DNA from: Corallococcus sp. AS-1-6
Lineage (GTDB): Bacteria > Myxococcota > Myxococcia > Myxococcales > Myxococcaceae
Length of the DNA stretch: 64,000 bases
Direction of reading: 5' to 3'
Assembly (NCBI RefSeq): GCF_020037015.1
Contig: NZ_JAIQDE010000031.1
Location: 1-64,000 of the forward strand
The notes beneath the pieces are model-generated. The model was not told where the DNA came from. It saw nothing but the letters and a program-made list of their open reading frames with translations, and searched no databases. Positions 15,668-25,011 of the stretch are shown here, one piece after another; within the stretch, counting starts at the first letter, position 1; each line of letters opens with the position of its first letter. Made by a program: the position numbers and the translations under genes.

Positions 15668-16372
15668 ATGAACCGTGCGCTGGTCTGCATCCCCACCTAC
15701 AACGAGCGGGACAACATCGGCCCCATCACCCAGGCGGTGCTGGCGGCGGACCCCCGTGTGGACATCCTCGTCGTCGACGACAACTCGCCCGACGGGACGG
15801 GGCAGCTCGCGGACGAGCTGGCCGCGAAGGACCCGCGCGTGCGCGTGCTCCACCGCGAGAAGAAGGAGGGCCTGGGCCGCGCGTACCTGGCCGCCTTCCG
15901 GTGGGCCCTGGCCCAGGGCTACACGTACATCCTGGAGATGGACGCGGACTTCAGCCACGACCCGCGCTACCTGCCCAGCTTCCTGGACGCCGCGGAGGGC
16001 GGCGCGGACCTGGTGCTGGGCTCGCGCTACGTGGACGGCGGCGGCACGGTGAACTGGGGCGTGGGCCGGAAGCTCATCAGCCGCGGCGGGTCGCTCTACG
16101 CGCGCAGCATCCTGGGCGTGGACGTGCGCGACCTCACCGGCGGCTTCAAGTGCTTCAACCGCCGCGTGCTGGAGGCCATCCACCTGGATGAGGTGCGCAG
16201 CACCGGGTATGCGTTCCAGATCGAGTTGACCTACCGCACCCTGCGCAAGGGCTTCACCGTGCGCGAGGTCCCCATCGTGTTCGAGGACCGGCGCGTGGGG
16301 CACTCGAAGATGAACAAGAAGATCTTCGTCGAAGCGCTGGGCATGGTCTGGAAGCTGCGCTTCACGGTCTAG
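15668..16372 (+). CDS. Polyprenol-phosphate mannosyltransferase (Dpm1-like GT2)
   Basis: A 234-residue GT2 enzyme likely to transfer a hexose from GDP- or UDP-sugar to undecaprenyl phosphate on the cytoplasmic face. It begins ALVCIPTYNERDNI, has VVDDNSPDGTG, the DXD-type EMDADFSHDP (about 96-105), and LTGGFKCFNRRVLE. It lacks the C-terminal membrane segments of DPMS-type fusions, like the soluble Dpm1 form. The ATG at 15668 is preferred over one 21 nt upstream because it begins at the conserved core. It is followed after 6 nt by the MarC gene. Confidence 0.9.
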   Translation: MNRALVCIPTYNERDNIGPITQAVLAADPRVDILVVDDNSPDGTGQLADELAAKDPRVRVLHREKKEGLGRAYLAAFRWALAQGYTYILEMDADFSHDPRYLPSFLDAAEGGADLVLGSRYVDGGGTVNWGVGRKLISRGGSLYARSILGVDVRDLTGGFKCFNRRVLEAIHLDEVRSTGYAFQIELTYRTLRKGFTVREVPIVFEDRRVGHSKMNKKIFVEALGMVWKLRFTV

Positions 16373-16378
16373 AGCGCC

Positions 16379-17014
16379 ATGTCGATGTCCGCCCTGGTGT
16401 CCACCTTCCTCGTGTCGCTGTCCGCCATCTTCTTCGTGGTGGACCCGATTGGCGTCGTGCCGCTGTTCCTGGCGATGACGGCGGGGGACACCAAGCAGCA
16501 GATCCGCAGCACCGCCCTGCGCGCCTGTCTGGTGGCGTGCGGGATGATGCTGTTCTTCGCCGTCTTCGGCCGCGTCATCTTCCAGGTGTTCGCGGTGTCG
16601 CTGGGCGCCTTCCGCGTGGCCGGCGGCATCCTCCTGCTCATCACCTCCCTGGACATGCTGCGCGCCCGCCCGTCCTCCACGCGCACCAGCCCCACCGAGG
16701 AAGAAGAGGGCGTGGTGAAGGAGGACGTGGCCATCGTCCCGCTGGCCATCCCGCTGCTCGCGGGGCCGGGCGCCATCGCCACCGCCATGGTGCTGATGGC
16801 GCGCTCCGGGACGTCCTTCGTGTCCGCGCTGCCGGTGGTCGCGGCGGTGGTGCTGACCTTCACGGCGACCTACTTCATCCTCAACGCGTCCAGCCTGGTG
16901 CAGCGGGTGCTGCGTCAGTCCGGCGTCGCCATCCTGGAGCGCGTGTCAGGCCTCATCCTGGCCGCCATCGCGGTGCAGTTCATCGCGGACGGGGCGAAGG
17001 ACCTGCTCAAATAG
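16379..17014 (+). CDS. MarC family integral membrane protein (UPF0056)
   Basis: A 211-residue inner-membrane protein with six predicted transmembrane helices, the MarC signature FFVVDPIGVVPLFLAMT near the N-terminus and PLAIPLLAGPGAIATAM in the second half. A charged loop with EEEEG separates the two three-helix halves. The family function is unresolved; the old link to multiple antibiotic resistance in E. coli was not upheld. It lies 6 nt after the polyprenol-phosphate glycosyltransferase and is convergent, with an 8-nt overlap, with the lipoprotein gene. Confidence 0.9.
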   Translation: MSMSALVSTFLVSLSAIFFVVDPIGVVPLFLAMTAGDTKQQIRSTALRACLVACGMMLFFAVFGRVIFQVFAVSLGAFRVAGGILLLITSLDMLRARPSSTRTSPTEEEEGVVKEDVAIVPLAIPLLAGPGAIATAMVLMARSGTSFVSALPVVAAVVLTFTATYFILNASSLVQRVLRQSGVAILERVSGLILAAIAVQFIADGAKDLLK

Positions 17015-17477
17015 CGTCCGCGCCCGCCACCCACACGGCGCCGTCCTTGCGCACGGTGCCCTGGGGGCGGCCCTCCATGGTGAGGTGCTCCGGGCTGGAG
17101 CGCCGCGCGTCGTACGCGTAGCCGCCCTGGACCTCCTGCAGGTACACCACCACGGCGTCCACCACGTTCTCCTGCACGACCTTGAAGGACTCGTTCGCGC
17201 ACTGGGTCTCACCGGTGAAGAAGCGCTCCAGCGAGCCCTCCTCCGGGTGGCGCACGTAGACGACCACGGGGGCCCTCTCCTCCTTGCCCTCGGCGACGAA
17301 CTTCTGGATGGCCTTCGCGGGCTCGGGCTGCCGCATCAGCGCCTGGAGGAGCGTGCACTTCTCGTCCTCGGCCCGCACGCGCTGCTCGAGGGGGACCGTG
17401 TGCACGCAGCCCGCCGTCCCCAGCAAGCCCAGGCCCGCCACGGCGAGCGCCCAACGGATGCGAGGAAGTTCCACCAT
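17007..17477 (-). CDS. Small putative lipoprotein, unknown function
   Basis: A 156-residue protein with a lipoprotein-like signal (basic MVELPRIRW, hydrophobic core, lipobox-like GTAGC around residue 24). The mature part is mixed charge with two further Cys and no family I recognise. It follows the OmpA-like gene by 8 nt, so it is probably co-expressed and acts in the envelope. The lipobox -3 residue is Thr rather than Leu, so lipidation is likely but not certain. Confidence 0.6.
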   Translation of the reverse strand: MVELPRIRWALAVAGLGLLGTAGCVHTVPLEQRVRAEDEKCTLLQALMRQPEPAKAIQKFVAEGKEERAPVVVYVRHPEEGSLERFFTGETQCANESFKVVQENVVDAVVVYLQEVQGGYAYDARRSSPEHLTMEGRPQGTVRKDGAVWVAGADAI

Positions 17478-17485
17478 GTGTCACC

Positions 17486-18511
17486 TCAAGGCTTGCGCCA
17501 GCGAGGGGCGAAGGGCGCGCTCGTCAGGGACGGGTCCTCCACCGCGATGATGTATTCGGCGCGGCGGTTGGCCGCCTCCGCCGTCTCGTCCGGCGTGGGC
17601 ACCGCCGGGGACTGCTCACCAAAGCCCTCGTAGAACACTGGTACCTTCAGGCCCCGTTGGCGGAAGTAGGACGCGATGCTCTTCGCCCGCTTGAGTGACA
17701 GCTCGCGGTTGTCCTCCGTGCGCCCCACCGTGTCGGTGTGCCCGAGCACGTACAGGCGCAGCGACGCCCAGCGGCCGTACTTATTCAGCGCATCCGTGAT
17801 GCTCCTGTAGCTGGCGTCCAGCTTGCCCTTCTCCGCCGGCGGGATGTCCGAGCGGCCGGAGGCGAAGGTCACCTCCTCATGCGGGATGTCCACCTGCCAC
17901 GGGTAGAGGTCCACGCCGGTGTAGAAGTCGGAGGTGTCGTAGGCCCTCAGGCGGATGTGCATCACCTTGCCCTCCGCCGGCAGCCACTTCACCTCCAGCG
18001 GCGTGCCCGCAGGCGCGCCCTTGAAGTCCACGTCGCCCGCGAAGGCCGTCTTGCCGGTGTCCATCTTCACCGTGACTTCCGTCTTCGCGGCCGGGCGGGA
18101 CAGCGTGAAGCGCAGCTTGCGCCCGGCCACGTCCACGTCCTCGGGGCGCACCTCCATCCTCAGCGGGCCGTTGACCTCCGTGTCGAAGGAGAGCGGCATG
18201 CTCCCCGGCTCCGCCCCGCCCGGGAAGCGCACGGTGAGCTCGCCCTCGTAGTGGAACTTCCCTTCCGGCTGCTCCAGGGCGACGCGGCGGGTGATGCCCG
18301 GCTTGCCGCCCCCCTTGAGCTCCACCGTCTTGCCGTCGCTGCGCTTGAGCTTCACCTCGAAGCCGTCGATGGGCTCCTCGATGTGGACGAGCAGCGCGGG
18401 CACGCCTTCACCCAGCGCCGCCTTGCCCTCCAGCGACACCCGGATGGCCTCCGCGGAGGCGGGGAGCGGCAGGCCCAGCAGGGCCACGAGAGGTAGGAGT
18501 CGGACGGACAT
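17486..18511 (-). CDS. OmpA-family peptidoglycan-binding protein
   Basis: A 341-residue exported protein with a cleavable signal ending PLPASAEA. About 25-210 is a beta-rich region of unknown family. About 215-335 is an OmpA C-terminal domain with FASGRSDIPPAEKGKLD, LYVLGHTDTVGRTEDNRELSLKRAKSI and the NRRAEYIIA end. These motifs bind meso-diaminopimelate in peptidoglycan. There is no recognisable beta-barrel, so it is more likely periplasmic than a porin. It sits between lpxI and the small lipoprotein gene. Confidence 0.85.
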   Translation of the reverse strand: MSVRLLPLVALLGLPLPASAEAIRVSLEGKAALGEGVPALLVHIEEPIDGFEVKLKRSDGKTVELKGGGKPGITRRVALEQPEGKFHYEGELTVRFPGGAEPGSMPLSFDTEVNGPLRMEVRPEDVDVAGRKLRFTLSRPAAKTEVTVKMDTGKTAFAGDVDFKGAPAGTPLEVKWLPAEGKVMHIRLRAYDTSDFYTGVDLYPWQVDIPHEEVTFASGRSDIPPAEKGKLDASYRSITDALNKYGRWASLRLYVLGHTDTVGRTEDNRELSLKRAKSIASYFRQRGLKVPVFYEGFGEQSPAVPTPDETAEAANRRAEYIIAVEDPSLTSAPFAPRWRKP

Positions 18512-18585
18512 GCGGCGTCAACCTCGGCGTCGCGGGGGGAGGTGGGGAGGCAACTCCAGCCCGGGGGAAGGGATTCCCGGCGAGC

Positions 18586-19389
18586 CTACCGCACGCCCAC
18601 CAGGGTGATGCCCCGCGCGGTGGCCCCCGCGAAGAGGGCGGGTGCGTCCAACAGCACCGTGCGCCCTACCTCCAGCGCCAGCACCCGGGCGCCCACCTCC
18701 GCCATGACCTCCAGCGTGCGGGGCCCCACGGCGGGCAGGTCGAAGCGCAGGTCCTGCTCCGGCTTGCAGCGCTTCACCACCACCGCGCCCGGGCCGCCCA
18801 GCTTCGCGCCCCGGCGGATGGTCTCGTCGGTGCCCTCCACGGCCTCCAGCGCCAGCACGTGGCCTTCACGCACCACCACCGTCTGGCCCACGTCCGCCTG
18901 CCCCAGGAGCACCGCCACCTCGCGGCCCAGGGCGACGTCCTTCTCCTGCGCGGGCTTGAGCGCGGGGCCGGCCAGGTGCCCTTCGGGGCAGAGCACCTCG
19001 CCCAGGAAGTCCGTGGGCGCGATGATGGTGATGCCCTGCGCCTCGAAGTCCGCGGCCACCGCGCGCAGCAGCGCGTCGTCCCGGAAGCTGCGCAGGCGGG
19101 AGATGATGCGCACCGCGCCCAGGTCCGGCCGGGCCTCCGTGAGCGCGCGCACGTGGCCGATGCCGCCCGCCATGGCCGCACGGGTGACGCCCGCCTGGCG
19201 GAACACCTTCTGGATGCGGCCCACCTGCCCCACGCGCACCCAGGCGAAGTGGCCGACCTCCTGCTCCAGCGCCGGGTCCGTCTCTCCCCGGTGCGCGGCC
19301 ACCACGACCTCCAGGCCGCGCGCCCGGGCGGCCCGCGCGAAGAGGAAGGGAAGCTGGCCGTTGCCGGCGATGAGCCCGATGCGCTCCAC
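18586..19389 (-). CDS. lpxI: UDP-2,3-diacylglucosamine pyrophosphatase, LpxI type
   Basis: A 267-residue DUF1009/LpxI protein that cleaves UDP-2,3-diacyl-GlcN to lipid X and UMP, the step carried out by the unrelated LpxH in enterobacteria. It begins RIGLIAGNGQLPFLFARAA, the LpxI N-terminal signature, and has DLGAVRI and the C-terminal block KRCKPEQDLRFDLPAVGP. It is placed directly after lpxA as in many non-enteric bacteria. Family assignment is firm. Confidence 0.95.
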   Translation of the reverse strand: MERIGLIAGNGQLPFLFARAARARGLEVVVAAHRGETDPALEQEVGHFAWVRVGQVGRIQKVFRQAGVTRAAMAGGIGHVRALTEARPDLGAVRIISRLRSFRDDALLRAVAADFEAQGITIIAPTDFLGEVLCPEGHLAGPALKPAQEKDVALGREVAVLLGQADVGQTVVVREGHVLALEAVEGTDETIRRGAKLGGPGAVVVKRCKPEQDLRFDLPAVGPRTLEVMAEVGARVLALEVGRTVLLDAPALFAGATARGITLVGVR

Positions 19390-19419
19390 CCACTCCCCTC
19401 CGTGCCCTCGTGAGAGGGC

Positions 19420-20196
19420 CTAGCGCGTGACGCCGCGCTTGCTTGTCTCCACGAAGCGAACCAGGTGCTCCACCTCCGGGTGGCCGGAGAGCTCCCCGCG
19501 AAGCTGCGCGAGCGCGTCCTGGAGCCCCAGCTTGGAGCGGAAGAGGATGCGGTAGGCCTCCTTCACCCGGCCAATCTGCTCCTCGGTGAAGCCGCCGCGC
19601 TCCAGGCCCACGGTGTTGAGGCCCACCAGCGTGGCCCGGTCCCCCTGCACGGTGCAGTACGGGGGCACGTCCATGGTGACCATGGAGCCGCCGGAGATGA
19701 AGGCGTAGCGCCCCAGCCGGGTGAACTGGTGCACCGCGACCAGGCCCGAAATCTTCACCGCGTCCTCCACCACCACGTGGCCCGCGAGCGCGGCCCCGTT
19801 GGCGAGCAGGACTTCATTGCCCACGATGCAGTCGTGCGCGATGTGGCTGTTGGCGAGCAGCAGGTTGCGGTGGCCCAGGCGCGTGGCGCCGCCGCCGGCC
19901 ACCGTGCCCAGGTTCACCGTGACGAACTCACGGATTTGGTTCTCGTCGCCAATGACGAGCTCCGTGTCCTCGCCCGCGTACTTGAGGTCCTGGGGCGCCG
20001 CGCCCACGGAACAGAACTGGAAGAGGTGGTTGCGCTCCCCCAACGTGGTGCGGCCCTCGATGACGACGTGCGGCCCGATGCGGGTGCCCGCGCCAATGAC
20101 GACCTGGGGCCCGATGACCGAGAACGGCCCCACCTCCACGGTGTCGTGGAGGCGGGCCCCCGGATGGACGACCGCGGTGGGATGAACCTGCGCCAT
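19420..20196 (-). CDS. lpxA: UDP-N-acetylglucosamine acyltransferase
   Basis: A 258-residue left-handed beta-helix enzyme that starts lipid A synthesis by 3-O-acylation of UDP-GlcNAc from hydroxyacyl-ACP. It begins with hexapeptide repeats (VHPTAVVHPGARL, VEVGPFSVIGP), has the catalytic His region ANSHIAHDC (about 122-130), the DVPPYCTVQGD loop and the helical C-terminal domain. Length and motif order match LpxA. It is 34 nt after fabZ. Acyl-chain length preference cannot be read reliably without alignment. Confidence 0.97.
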   Translation of the reverse strand: MAQVHPTAVVHPGARLHDTVEVGPFSVIGPQVVIGAGTRIGPHVVIEGRTTLGERNHLFQFCSVGAAPQDLKYAGEDTELVIGDENQIREFVTVNLGTVAGGGATRLGHRNLLLANSHIAHDCIVGNEVLLANGAALAGHVVVEDAVKISGLVAVHQFTRLGRYAFISGGSMVTMDVPPYCTVQGDRATLVGLNTVGLERGGFTEEQIGRVKEAYRILFRSKLGLQDALAQLRGELSGHPEVEHLVRFVETSKRGVTR

Positions 20197-20230
20197 GTCC
20201 TTCTCTCCTCAGCAGCGCGTATGACGCGCC

Positions 20231-20701
20231 CTACGGCGCCGCGCTCTCGTCGCCCTTGGCGGCCTTGTTCTTGTCCACCACGGTGGCGAGGAACTCCCCT
20301 TCCGCCACCCTGGCGCCATCCACCGACGCCACACCCTTCGTCTTCCAGATGGCGCCCTTGTGGCGGATGACTTCAATGTCCAACTGGAGCCGGTCTCCGG
20401 GCACCACCGGCTTGCGGAAGCGCGCGTTGTCCACGCCCATCAAGTACGTGACGAGCCGCGTCGGGTCCATGGCTTCCGTCTTATACGCAAGGATGGCCGT
20501 GGCCTGGGCGAGCGCCTCCAGGATGAGCACGCCCGGCATCACCGGGTGCCCCGGGAAGTGGCCGTTGAAGAAGGGCTCGTTGATGGTGACGTTCTTGTAC
20601 GCCGTGAGCTTCTGGCCCGGCACGATTTCCACCACCCGGTCCACCAGGAGGAACGGGTAGCGGTGCGGCAGCAGCGCCTGGATCTCGCCAATGTCCATCA
20701 T
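20231..20701 (-). CDS. fabZ: 3-hydroxyacyl-ACP dehydratase
   Basis: A 156-residue hot-dog-fold dehydratase of type II fatty acid synthesis. It shares the 3-hydroxyacyl-ACP pool with LpxA and LpxD. The signature HRYPFLLVDRV (about 12-22) and the active-site stretch NGHFPGHPVMPGVLILEALAQ, with catalytic His and Glu, are intact. It overlaps lpxD by 4 nt. The lpxD-fabZ-lpxA order is the conserved Gram-negative arrangement. Confidence 0.97.
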   Translation of the reverse strand: MMDIGEIQALLPHRYPFLLVDRVVEIVPGQKLTAYKNVTINEPFFNGHFPGHPVMPGVLILEALAQATAILAYKTEAMDPTRLVTYLMGVDNARFRKPVVPGDRLQLDIEVIRHKGAIWKTKGVASVDGARVAEGEFLATVVDKNKAAKGDESAAP

Positions 20702-21774
20702 CCGCCCTTCTCCTTCTCCAACAGCTCCACCCTCTTGCGAAGGGCACGCACTTCCTTGAGCAGGTCCGCCAGTTGCCCCGACGCGGCGCTGGCGCGCAGC
20801 CAGTCCTTGTGGGGGATGGCGGGGCTGCCACTGACGACCTGCCCGTCCGCAACGTCATGGGCGACGCCCGACTGCGCGCCCACCTTGGCCAGGTCTCCCA
20901 CGCGGATGTGGCCCACCACGCCCACCTGCCCCGCGAGCACCACGCCGGTGCCCACCTCCGCCGACCCCGACACGCCCGCCTGCGCGCAGATGAGCGACAG
21001 CGGGCCCACGCGCACGTTGTGGGCGATCTGCACCAGATTGTCGAGCTTCGTCCCCCGGCCCACCACCGTCTCACCCACCGTCGCGCGGTCGATGCAGGTG
21101 CAGGCGCCCACCTCCACGTCGTCCTCGATGCGGACGATGCCCACCTGGGGAATCTTGAAGTGGCGGGGGCCGTCCTCGCCCTCCGCGTCAAAGGCGAAGC
21201 CAAAGCCGTCCGCGCCCACCACCGACGAAGCGTGGAGGATGACGCGCGAGCCCACCACGCAGCCCTCGCGCACCGTGGCGTGCGGGTACAGCACGCAGTC
21301 TTCACCGACGCGCGCGCCCTCCCCCACATAGGCCCCGGGGTGCAGCACCGTGCGGGCGCCGACGTGGGCGCCCCTCTCCACCACCGCCCCGGCCTTCAGC
21401 GTGGCCTCCGGGTGCACCGTGGCCTCCGGGTGCACGTGGGCGGCCGGGTGGATGCCCGCGGCGGGCCGCGCGGCCGGGTGGAACAGGGTGAGGAGCTTCG
21501 CGTAGGCCAGGTGCGGGTTGGGCACCCGCACCAGGGCCACGCCGTCGCGAGCGGGGGCATCCATCCCCACCAGCACCGCCGAGGCGTGGGTGGCCTCGAA
21601 CTGCTTGCGGTAGCGGGGGTTGCCGTAGAACGACACCTCCCCCGGGACCGCTTCCTCCAGGCCGTTCAGGCCATGGACGAGCAGTCCGGGGTCGCCGAGG
21701 AGCTCACCCCGGACGTGGGCGGCGATGTCCCCCAGCCGGTGCGCGTTGGGTGCGGAAGGCACGGGGGTGTCCAA
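20698..21774 (-). CDS. lpxD: UDP-3-O-acylglucosamine N-acyltransferase
   Basis: A 358-residue enzyme that adds the second hydroxyacyl chain to UDP-3-O-acyl-GlcN. The N-terminal uridine-binding domain (about 1-100) contains SFYGNPRYRKQF. A long hexapeptide beta-helix follows (IHPAAHVHPEATVHPEA onwards), with VVGADGFGFA and the catalytic His in LVQIAHNVRVG (about 246-256). The C-terminal helix includes ADLLKEVRALRKRVELLEKE, a coiled coil. It is 3 nt after skp and overlaps fabZ by 4 nt. Confidence 0.97.
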   Translation of the reverse strand: MDTPVPSAPNAHRLGDIAAHVRGELLGDPGLLVHGLNGLEEAVPGEVSFYGNPRYRKQFEATHASAVLVGMDAPARDGVALVRVPNPHLAYAKLLTLFHPAARPAAGIHPAAHVHPEATVHPEATLKAGAVVERGAHVGARTVLHPGAYVGEGARVGEDCVLYPHATVREGCVVGSRVILHASSVVGADGFGFAFDAEGEDGPRHFKIPQVGIVRIEDDVEVGACTCIDRATVGETVVGRGTKLDNLVQIAHNVRVGPLSLICAQAGVSGSAEVGTGVVLAGQVGVVGHIRVGDLAKVGAQSGVAHDVADGQVVSGSPAIPHKDWLRASAASGQLADLLKEVRALRKRVELLEKEKGG

Positions 21775-21777
21775 CGC

Positions 21778-22344
21778 CTACTTCTTGACCGGGGCGTCCT
21801 TGGCCGCCGGCGCGGGCTTCTTGGAGGCGCTGTTGTTGTAGCTGCGCACGACCTCGTTGGAGATGTCGTACTGGGACAGCGCGAAGACGATGCCGGAGTC
21901 GCGCTTGTCCAGCACCATGCCCAGGCCGTCCCGCTCCGCGATGGACGCGATGACCTGGTCGATGCGGTTGACGATGGGCTCCATCTCCTGGCGCTCCTTG
22001 TTGGCGGCCTCGGCGCGGCTGCGCTCGTACTTCTGCGCCAGCTCCATCACCTTCTTCTGGAGCTCGGTGGCCTTCTGGGTGCGCGTGGCCTCGCTCATGG
22101 CGCTGGCCTGCTTGTCCAGGGTGTCCTTCTCCTTGCGCAGCGCCTCCTGCTCCTTGTCGATTTCCTTCTGGCGGTCCTCCAGCCACTTCTGGAGACGGGC
22201 CTTGGCGGCCTTGCCGTCGTCCACCTCCAGCAGCACGCGCTGCAGGTCGACGTAGGCCACCTTGAGCTCGGCGGCCGAAGCGGCAACCGGGAGGGCGAGC
22301 GACAGGACAGCGGCGGCGGCCGCCAGGGTGCTTCGAAGCGACAT
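21778..22344 (-). CDS. skp: OmpH/Skp-family periplasmic chaperone
   Basis: A 188-residue exported chaperone for unfolded outer-membrane proteins. The signal peptide ends VAASAAELK and is followed by the family start VAYVDLQRVLLEVDDGK, then a long charged coiled coil (about 45-120) characteristic of Skp tentacles. The C-terminus ends in a low-complexity Lys/Ala/Pro tail. It lies between bamA and lpxD, the standard bamA-skp-lpxD order, 119 nt downstream of bamA. Confidence 0.93.
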   Translation of the reverse strand: MSLRSTLAAAAAVLSLALPVAASAAELKVAYVDLQRVLLEVDDGKAAKARLQKWLEDRQKEIDKEQEALRKEKDTLDKQASAMSEATRTQKATELQKKVMELAQKYERSRAEAANKERQEMEPIVNRIDQVIASIAERDGLGMVLDKRDSGIVFALSQYDISNEVVRSYNNSASKKPAPAAKDAPVKK

Positions 22345-22463
22345 GGGTCAAGGCTCCTCGGAAAGGGTGCTGCAGGCTCCGACGTCCGCCCTCCCGGCCT
22401 GTTCACTTCCGCCCGGAAGGGGCGGGAGCGCGGTGGCCGGGGGGGCCTTGGGGTCGATGCCTA

Positions 22464-24935
22464 TCAGAAGAAGTTACCGATCGTGAACTCGAACAGGATG
22501 GGGTCGTCCGACGGCCGCTTGGTGAGCGGAATGCCCCACTCGAAGCGAAGGGGCCCGATGGGCGAGAACCAGCGGAAGCCGAAGCCCGCCGAGTGGAAGA
22601 GGCCCAGCGGCAGCTTGTCCTGCCGGTCCTCGAAGAACTTCTCGTTGGAGCCGAAGGCATTGCCGGCGTCGTAGAAGAGCACGCCGCGCAGGCCGGCCTT
22701 CTCGAAGATGGGGAACTCCAGCTCGAAGTTGAAGATGAGCTGCTTGTTGCCGCCCACCCGGAACTCGGTGACGTTGGCGTCCGGGTTGTCCGCGCGCGGC
22801 ACCAGCAGCGTGGGGCTGATGCTGCGCAGGTAGTAGCCGCGGATCGTGTTGATGCCGCCCACGTAGTAGAGCTCGCTGATGGGCAGCGGCTTGCTGGAGT
22901 CGAGCTGCTGCACGTAGCCCAGCGTGGCGTTCGTCTTGAAGACGAAGCCCAGCGGCATGGGGAAGTACAGGCGCGAGTAGGCGGTGTAGCGGTTGAAGAG
23001 GAACGTGCCGCCCAGGAACGAGGGCGCCGTCTCCACCGAGCCGTAGTGGATGAAGCCGCGCGACGGGAAGAGGCGGTTGTCACGCCGGTCGAAGGACACG
23101 GACAGGCGCAGCGCGCTGGTGACGCCGGACTGGAACTGGTTGGCGAGCAGCACCGCGCCAATGCCCTGCCCCGCCTGCACGTCCACGTACTCGCGCGAGT
23201 AGCCGACGGTGGCGAGCACGTCGTCCACCAACTGGCGGCCCAGGGAGATGGTGCCGCCCGTGGAGTTGCGGATGAAGCCTTCGTAGTCCGCCTGCACGCG
23301 GAAGAACTCCGCGGACAGGAGGTAGTTCGTGTCCAGGAAGTACGGGTCGTAGAACGACAACTGGACGAGCGAGCGCAGGCCGGAGATCTGCGCGGACGCG
23401 GACACGCTCTGGCCCCAGCCGAGGAAGTTGTTCTGCGACACCTGGGCCGTGAAGATGAAGTTCTCCACGTTGGAGAAGCCCAGGCCCACCTGGAAGGTGC
23501 CCGTGGCCTTCTCCTTCACCTCCACCTGCAACACGATGGCGTTGTCGGAGCTGCCCGGGTGCTGGGTGATTTCGACGGTCTCGAAGAAGCCCAGCGCGGT
23601 GACGCGCTCGCGGCTGCGCTTCACGCCGGTGCCGTTGTAGAGCTCGCCCTCGTAGACGCGCAGCTCGCGGCGGATGACCTTGTCGCGCGTCTTCGTGTTG
23701 CCGACGACGTCGATGCGCTCGATGTTGACGAGCGGGCCCTTCTGGATGTCGAAGGTGAGGTCCACCGTCCGGTCTTCCGCGTTCACGGAGGTGACGGGGT
23801 TGATGTTGGCGTACGCGTACCCCTTGTCGAAGTACACGTCGGAGATGGCGGAGATGTCCGTGGAGAGCTGGCCGCGGTTGAAGCGCTGCTTGGGGCGCGA
23901 CTTCATCAGCTTCAGCAGCTCCTCCGGCGGGCGCTCCAGGTCTCCCGCGAAGTCGATCTTCCCGATGTCGTACGACTCACCCTCGGTGATGTGCAGGGTG
24001 ATGTAGATGTCGCGCTTGTCCGCGGACAACTGCACGGTGGGCTTGTCGATGCGGACGTTGATGAAGCCGCGGTCGTAGTAGGCGATCTGGATGACGGCGA
24101 GGTCGCGCTGGAAGGCCTCCTCGCGGTAGGTGCCCTCGCCGGTGAAGAAGGACAGGAAGCCGCCCTCCTTCGTGATCATGGTCGCCTTGAGCTCCTCCGG
24201 GGACACCTTCTCCGCGCCCTGGAGGACGATCTGCTTCACCATCACCTTCGAGTGCTCGTTGATGACGTAGACGACGTTGACCGCGGCGCCGTTCTCCACC
24301 GGATCCAGCCGGTACGTCACCTCCGCCAGGAAGTAGCCCTTCTCGACGTACTTCTCCTGGATCTTCTTCTGCGTGGCGCGCACGGCCTCGATGTCGAGGA
24401 TGGCGCCGGCCTTGAGCTCCAGTTGCTCCTTCAGGTCGTCCGCGCTGAGCTCTTCATTGCCCTGCAGTTGCACGGCGCGGATGACGGGGCGCTCCACCAC
24501 GCGCACCACGTAGGCGATGCCGTTGGCCATGCGCTGCGCGAGCAACTGCACGTCCGTGAAGTAGCCCAGGGCCCAGATGGCGCGCAGGTCCTCCGCGGAG
24601 CGCGTGAGCGGGTCACCGACGCGGGTGCGCAGGGCGCGGCGGACGGCCTCCGACTCCACGCGGCGGTTGCCCTCGATGCGGATCTCCACCACCCGGTCCG
24701 AGGGGGAGACGTTGGTGTCCTCGTCATCCGGTGAGGAGGCCAGCGGCACGTCCGCGCCCGTGGGCGTGCCCCCATCCGGAGGCGACACGGGCGTGGCGGC
24801 GGGAGTGGACGGCGGGACGACGGTGGGCGAGCCCGCGTCCACGTCCACCTGGGCGTAGGCAGAAACGGGCCCGAGCGCCCAGAGGGCGACCGCCAGCAGC
24901 GGGAGCAATGACTTGCGCAGAACGGTGAGCCTCAA
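22464..24935 (-). CDS. bamA: Outer-membrane protein assembly factor BamA
   Basis: About 823 residues: signal peptide, an acidic Pro/Thr-rich linker, five POTRA-like repeats (about 75-430) and a C-terminal 16-strand barrel of the Omp85 family, ending in the typical aromatic terminus (FTIGNFF). It inserts outer-membrane beta-barrels and should also assemble LptD. No ATG is available: a TTG at 24935 gives MRLTVLRKSLLPLLAV, a good signal peptide, while a TTG at 24965 adds ten residues. The gene follows lolD and precedes skp. The Thr/Pro/Asp insert before POTRA1 is unusual in length. Confidence 0.95.
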   Translation of the reverse strand: MRLTVLRKSLLPLLAVALWALGPVSAYAQVDVDAGSPTVVPPSTPAATPVSPPDGGTPTGADVPLASSPDDEDTNVSPSDRVVEIRIEGNRRVESEAVRRALRTRVGDPLTRSAEDLRAIWALGYFTDVQLLAQRMANGIAYVVRVVERPVIRAVQLQGNEELSADDLKEQLELKAGAILDIEAVRATQKKIQEKYVEKGYFLAEVTYRLDPVENGAAVNVVYVINEHSKVMVKQIVLQGAEKVSPEELKATMITKEGGFLSFFTGEGTYREEAFQRDLAVIQIAYYDRGFINVRIDKPTVQLSADKRDIYITLHITEGESYDIGKIDFAGDLERPPEELLKLMKSRPKQRFNRGQLSTDISAISDVYFDKGYAYANINPVTSVNAEDRTVDLTFDIQKGPLVNIERIDVVGNTKTRDKVIRRELRVYEGELYNGTGVKRSRERVTALGFFETVEITQHPGSSDNAIVLQVEVKEKATGTFQVGLGFSNVENFIFTAQVSQNNFLGWGQSVSASAQISGLRSLVQLSFYDPYFLDTNYLLSAEFFRVQADYEGFIRNSTGGTISLGRQLVDDVLATVGYSREYVDVQAGQGIGAVLLANQFQSGVTSALRLSVSFDRRDNRLFPSRGFIHYGSVETAPSFLGGTFLFNRYTAYSRLYFPMPLGFVFKTNATLGYVQQLDSSKPLPISELYYVGGINTIRGYYLRSISPTLLVPRADNPDANVTEFRVGGNKQLIFNFELEFPIFEKAGLRGVLFYDAGNAFGSNEKFFEDRQDKLPLGLFHSAGFGFRWFSPIGPLRFEWGIPLTKRPSDDPILFEFTIGNFF

Positions 24936-25011
24936 GTGCAGTCCGGCCAGGAAAAGGCGGGGCAATGTACGGGATGGGGGGAGGGCCCCTCAATCCAAAA
25001 GCGAGTGGCCA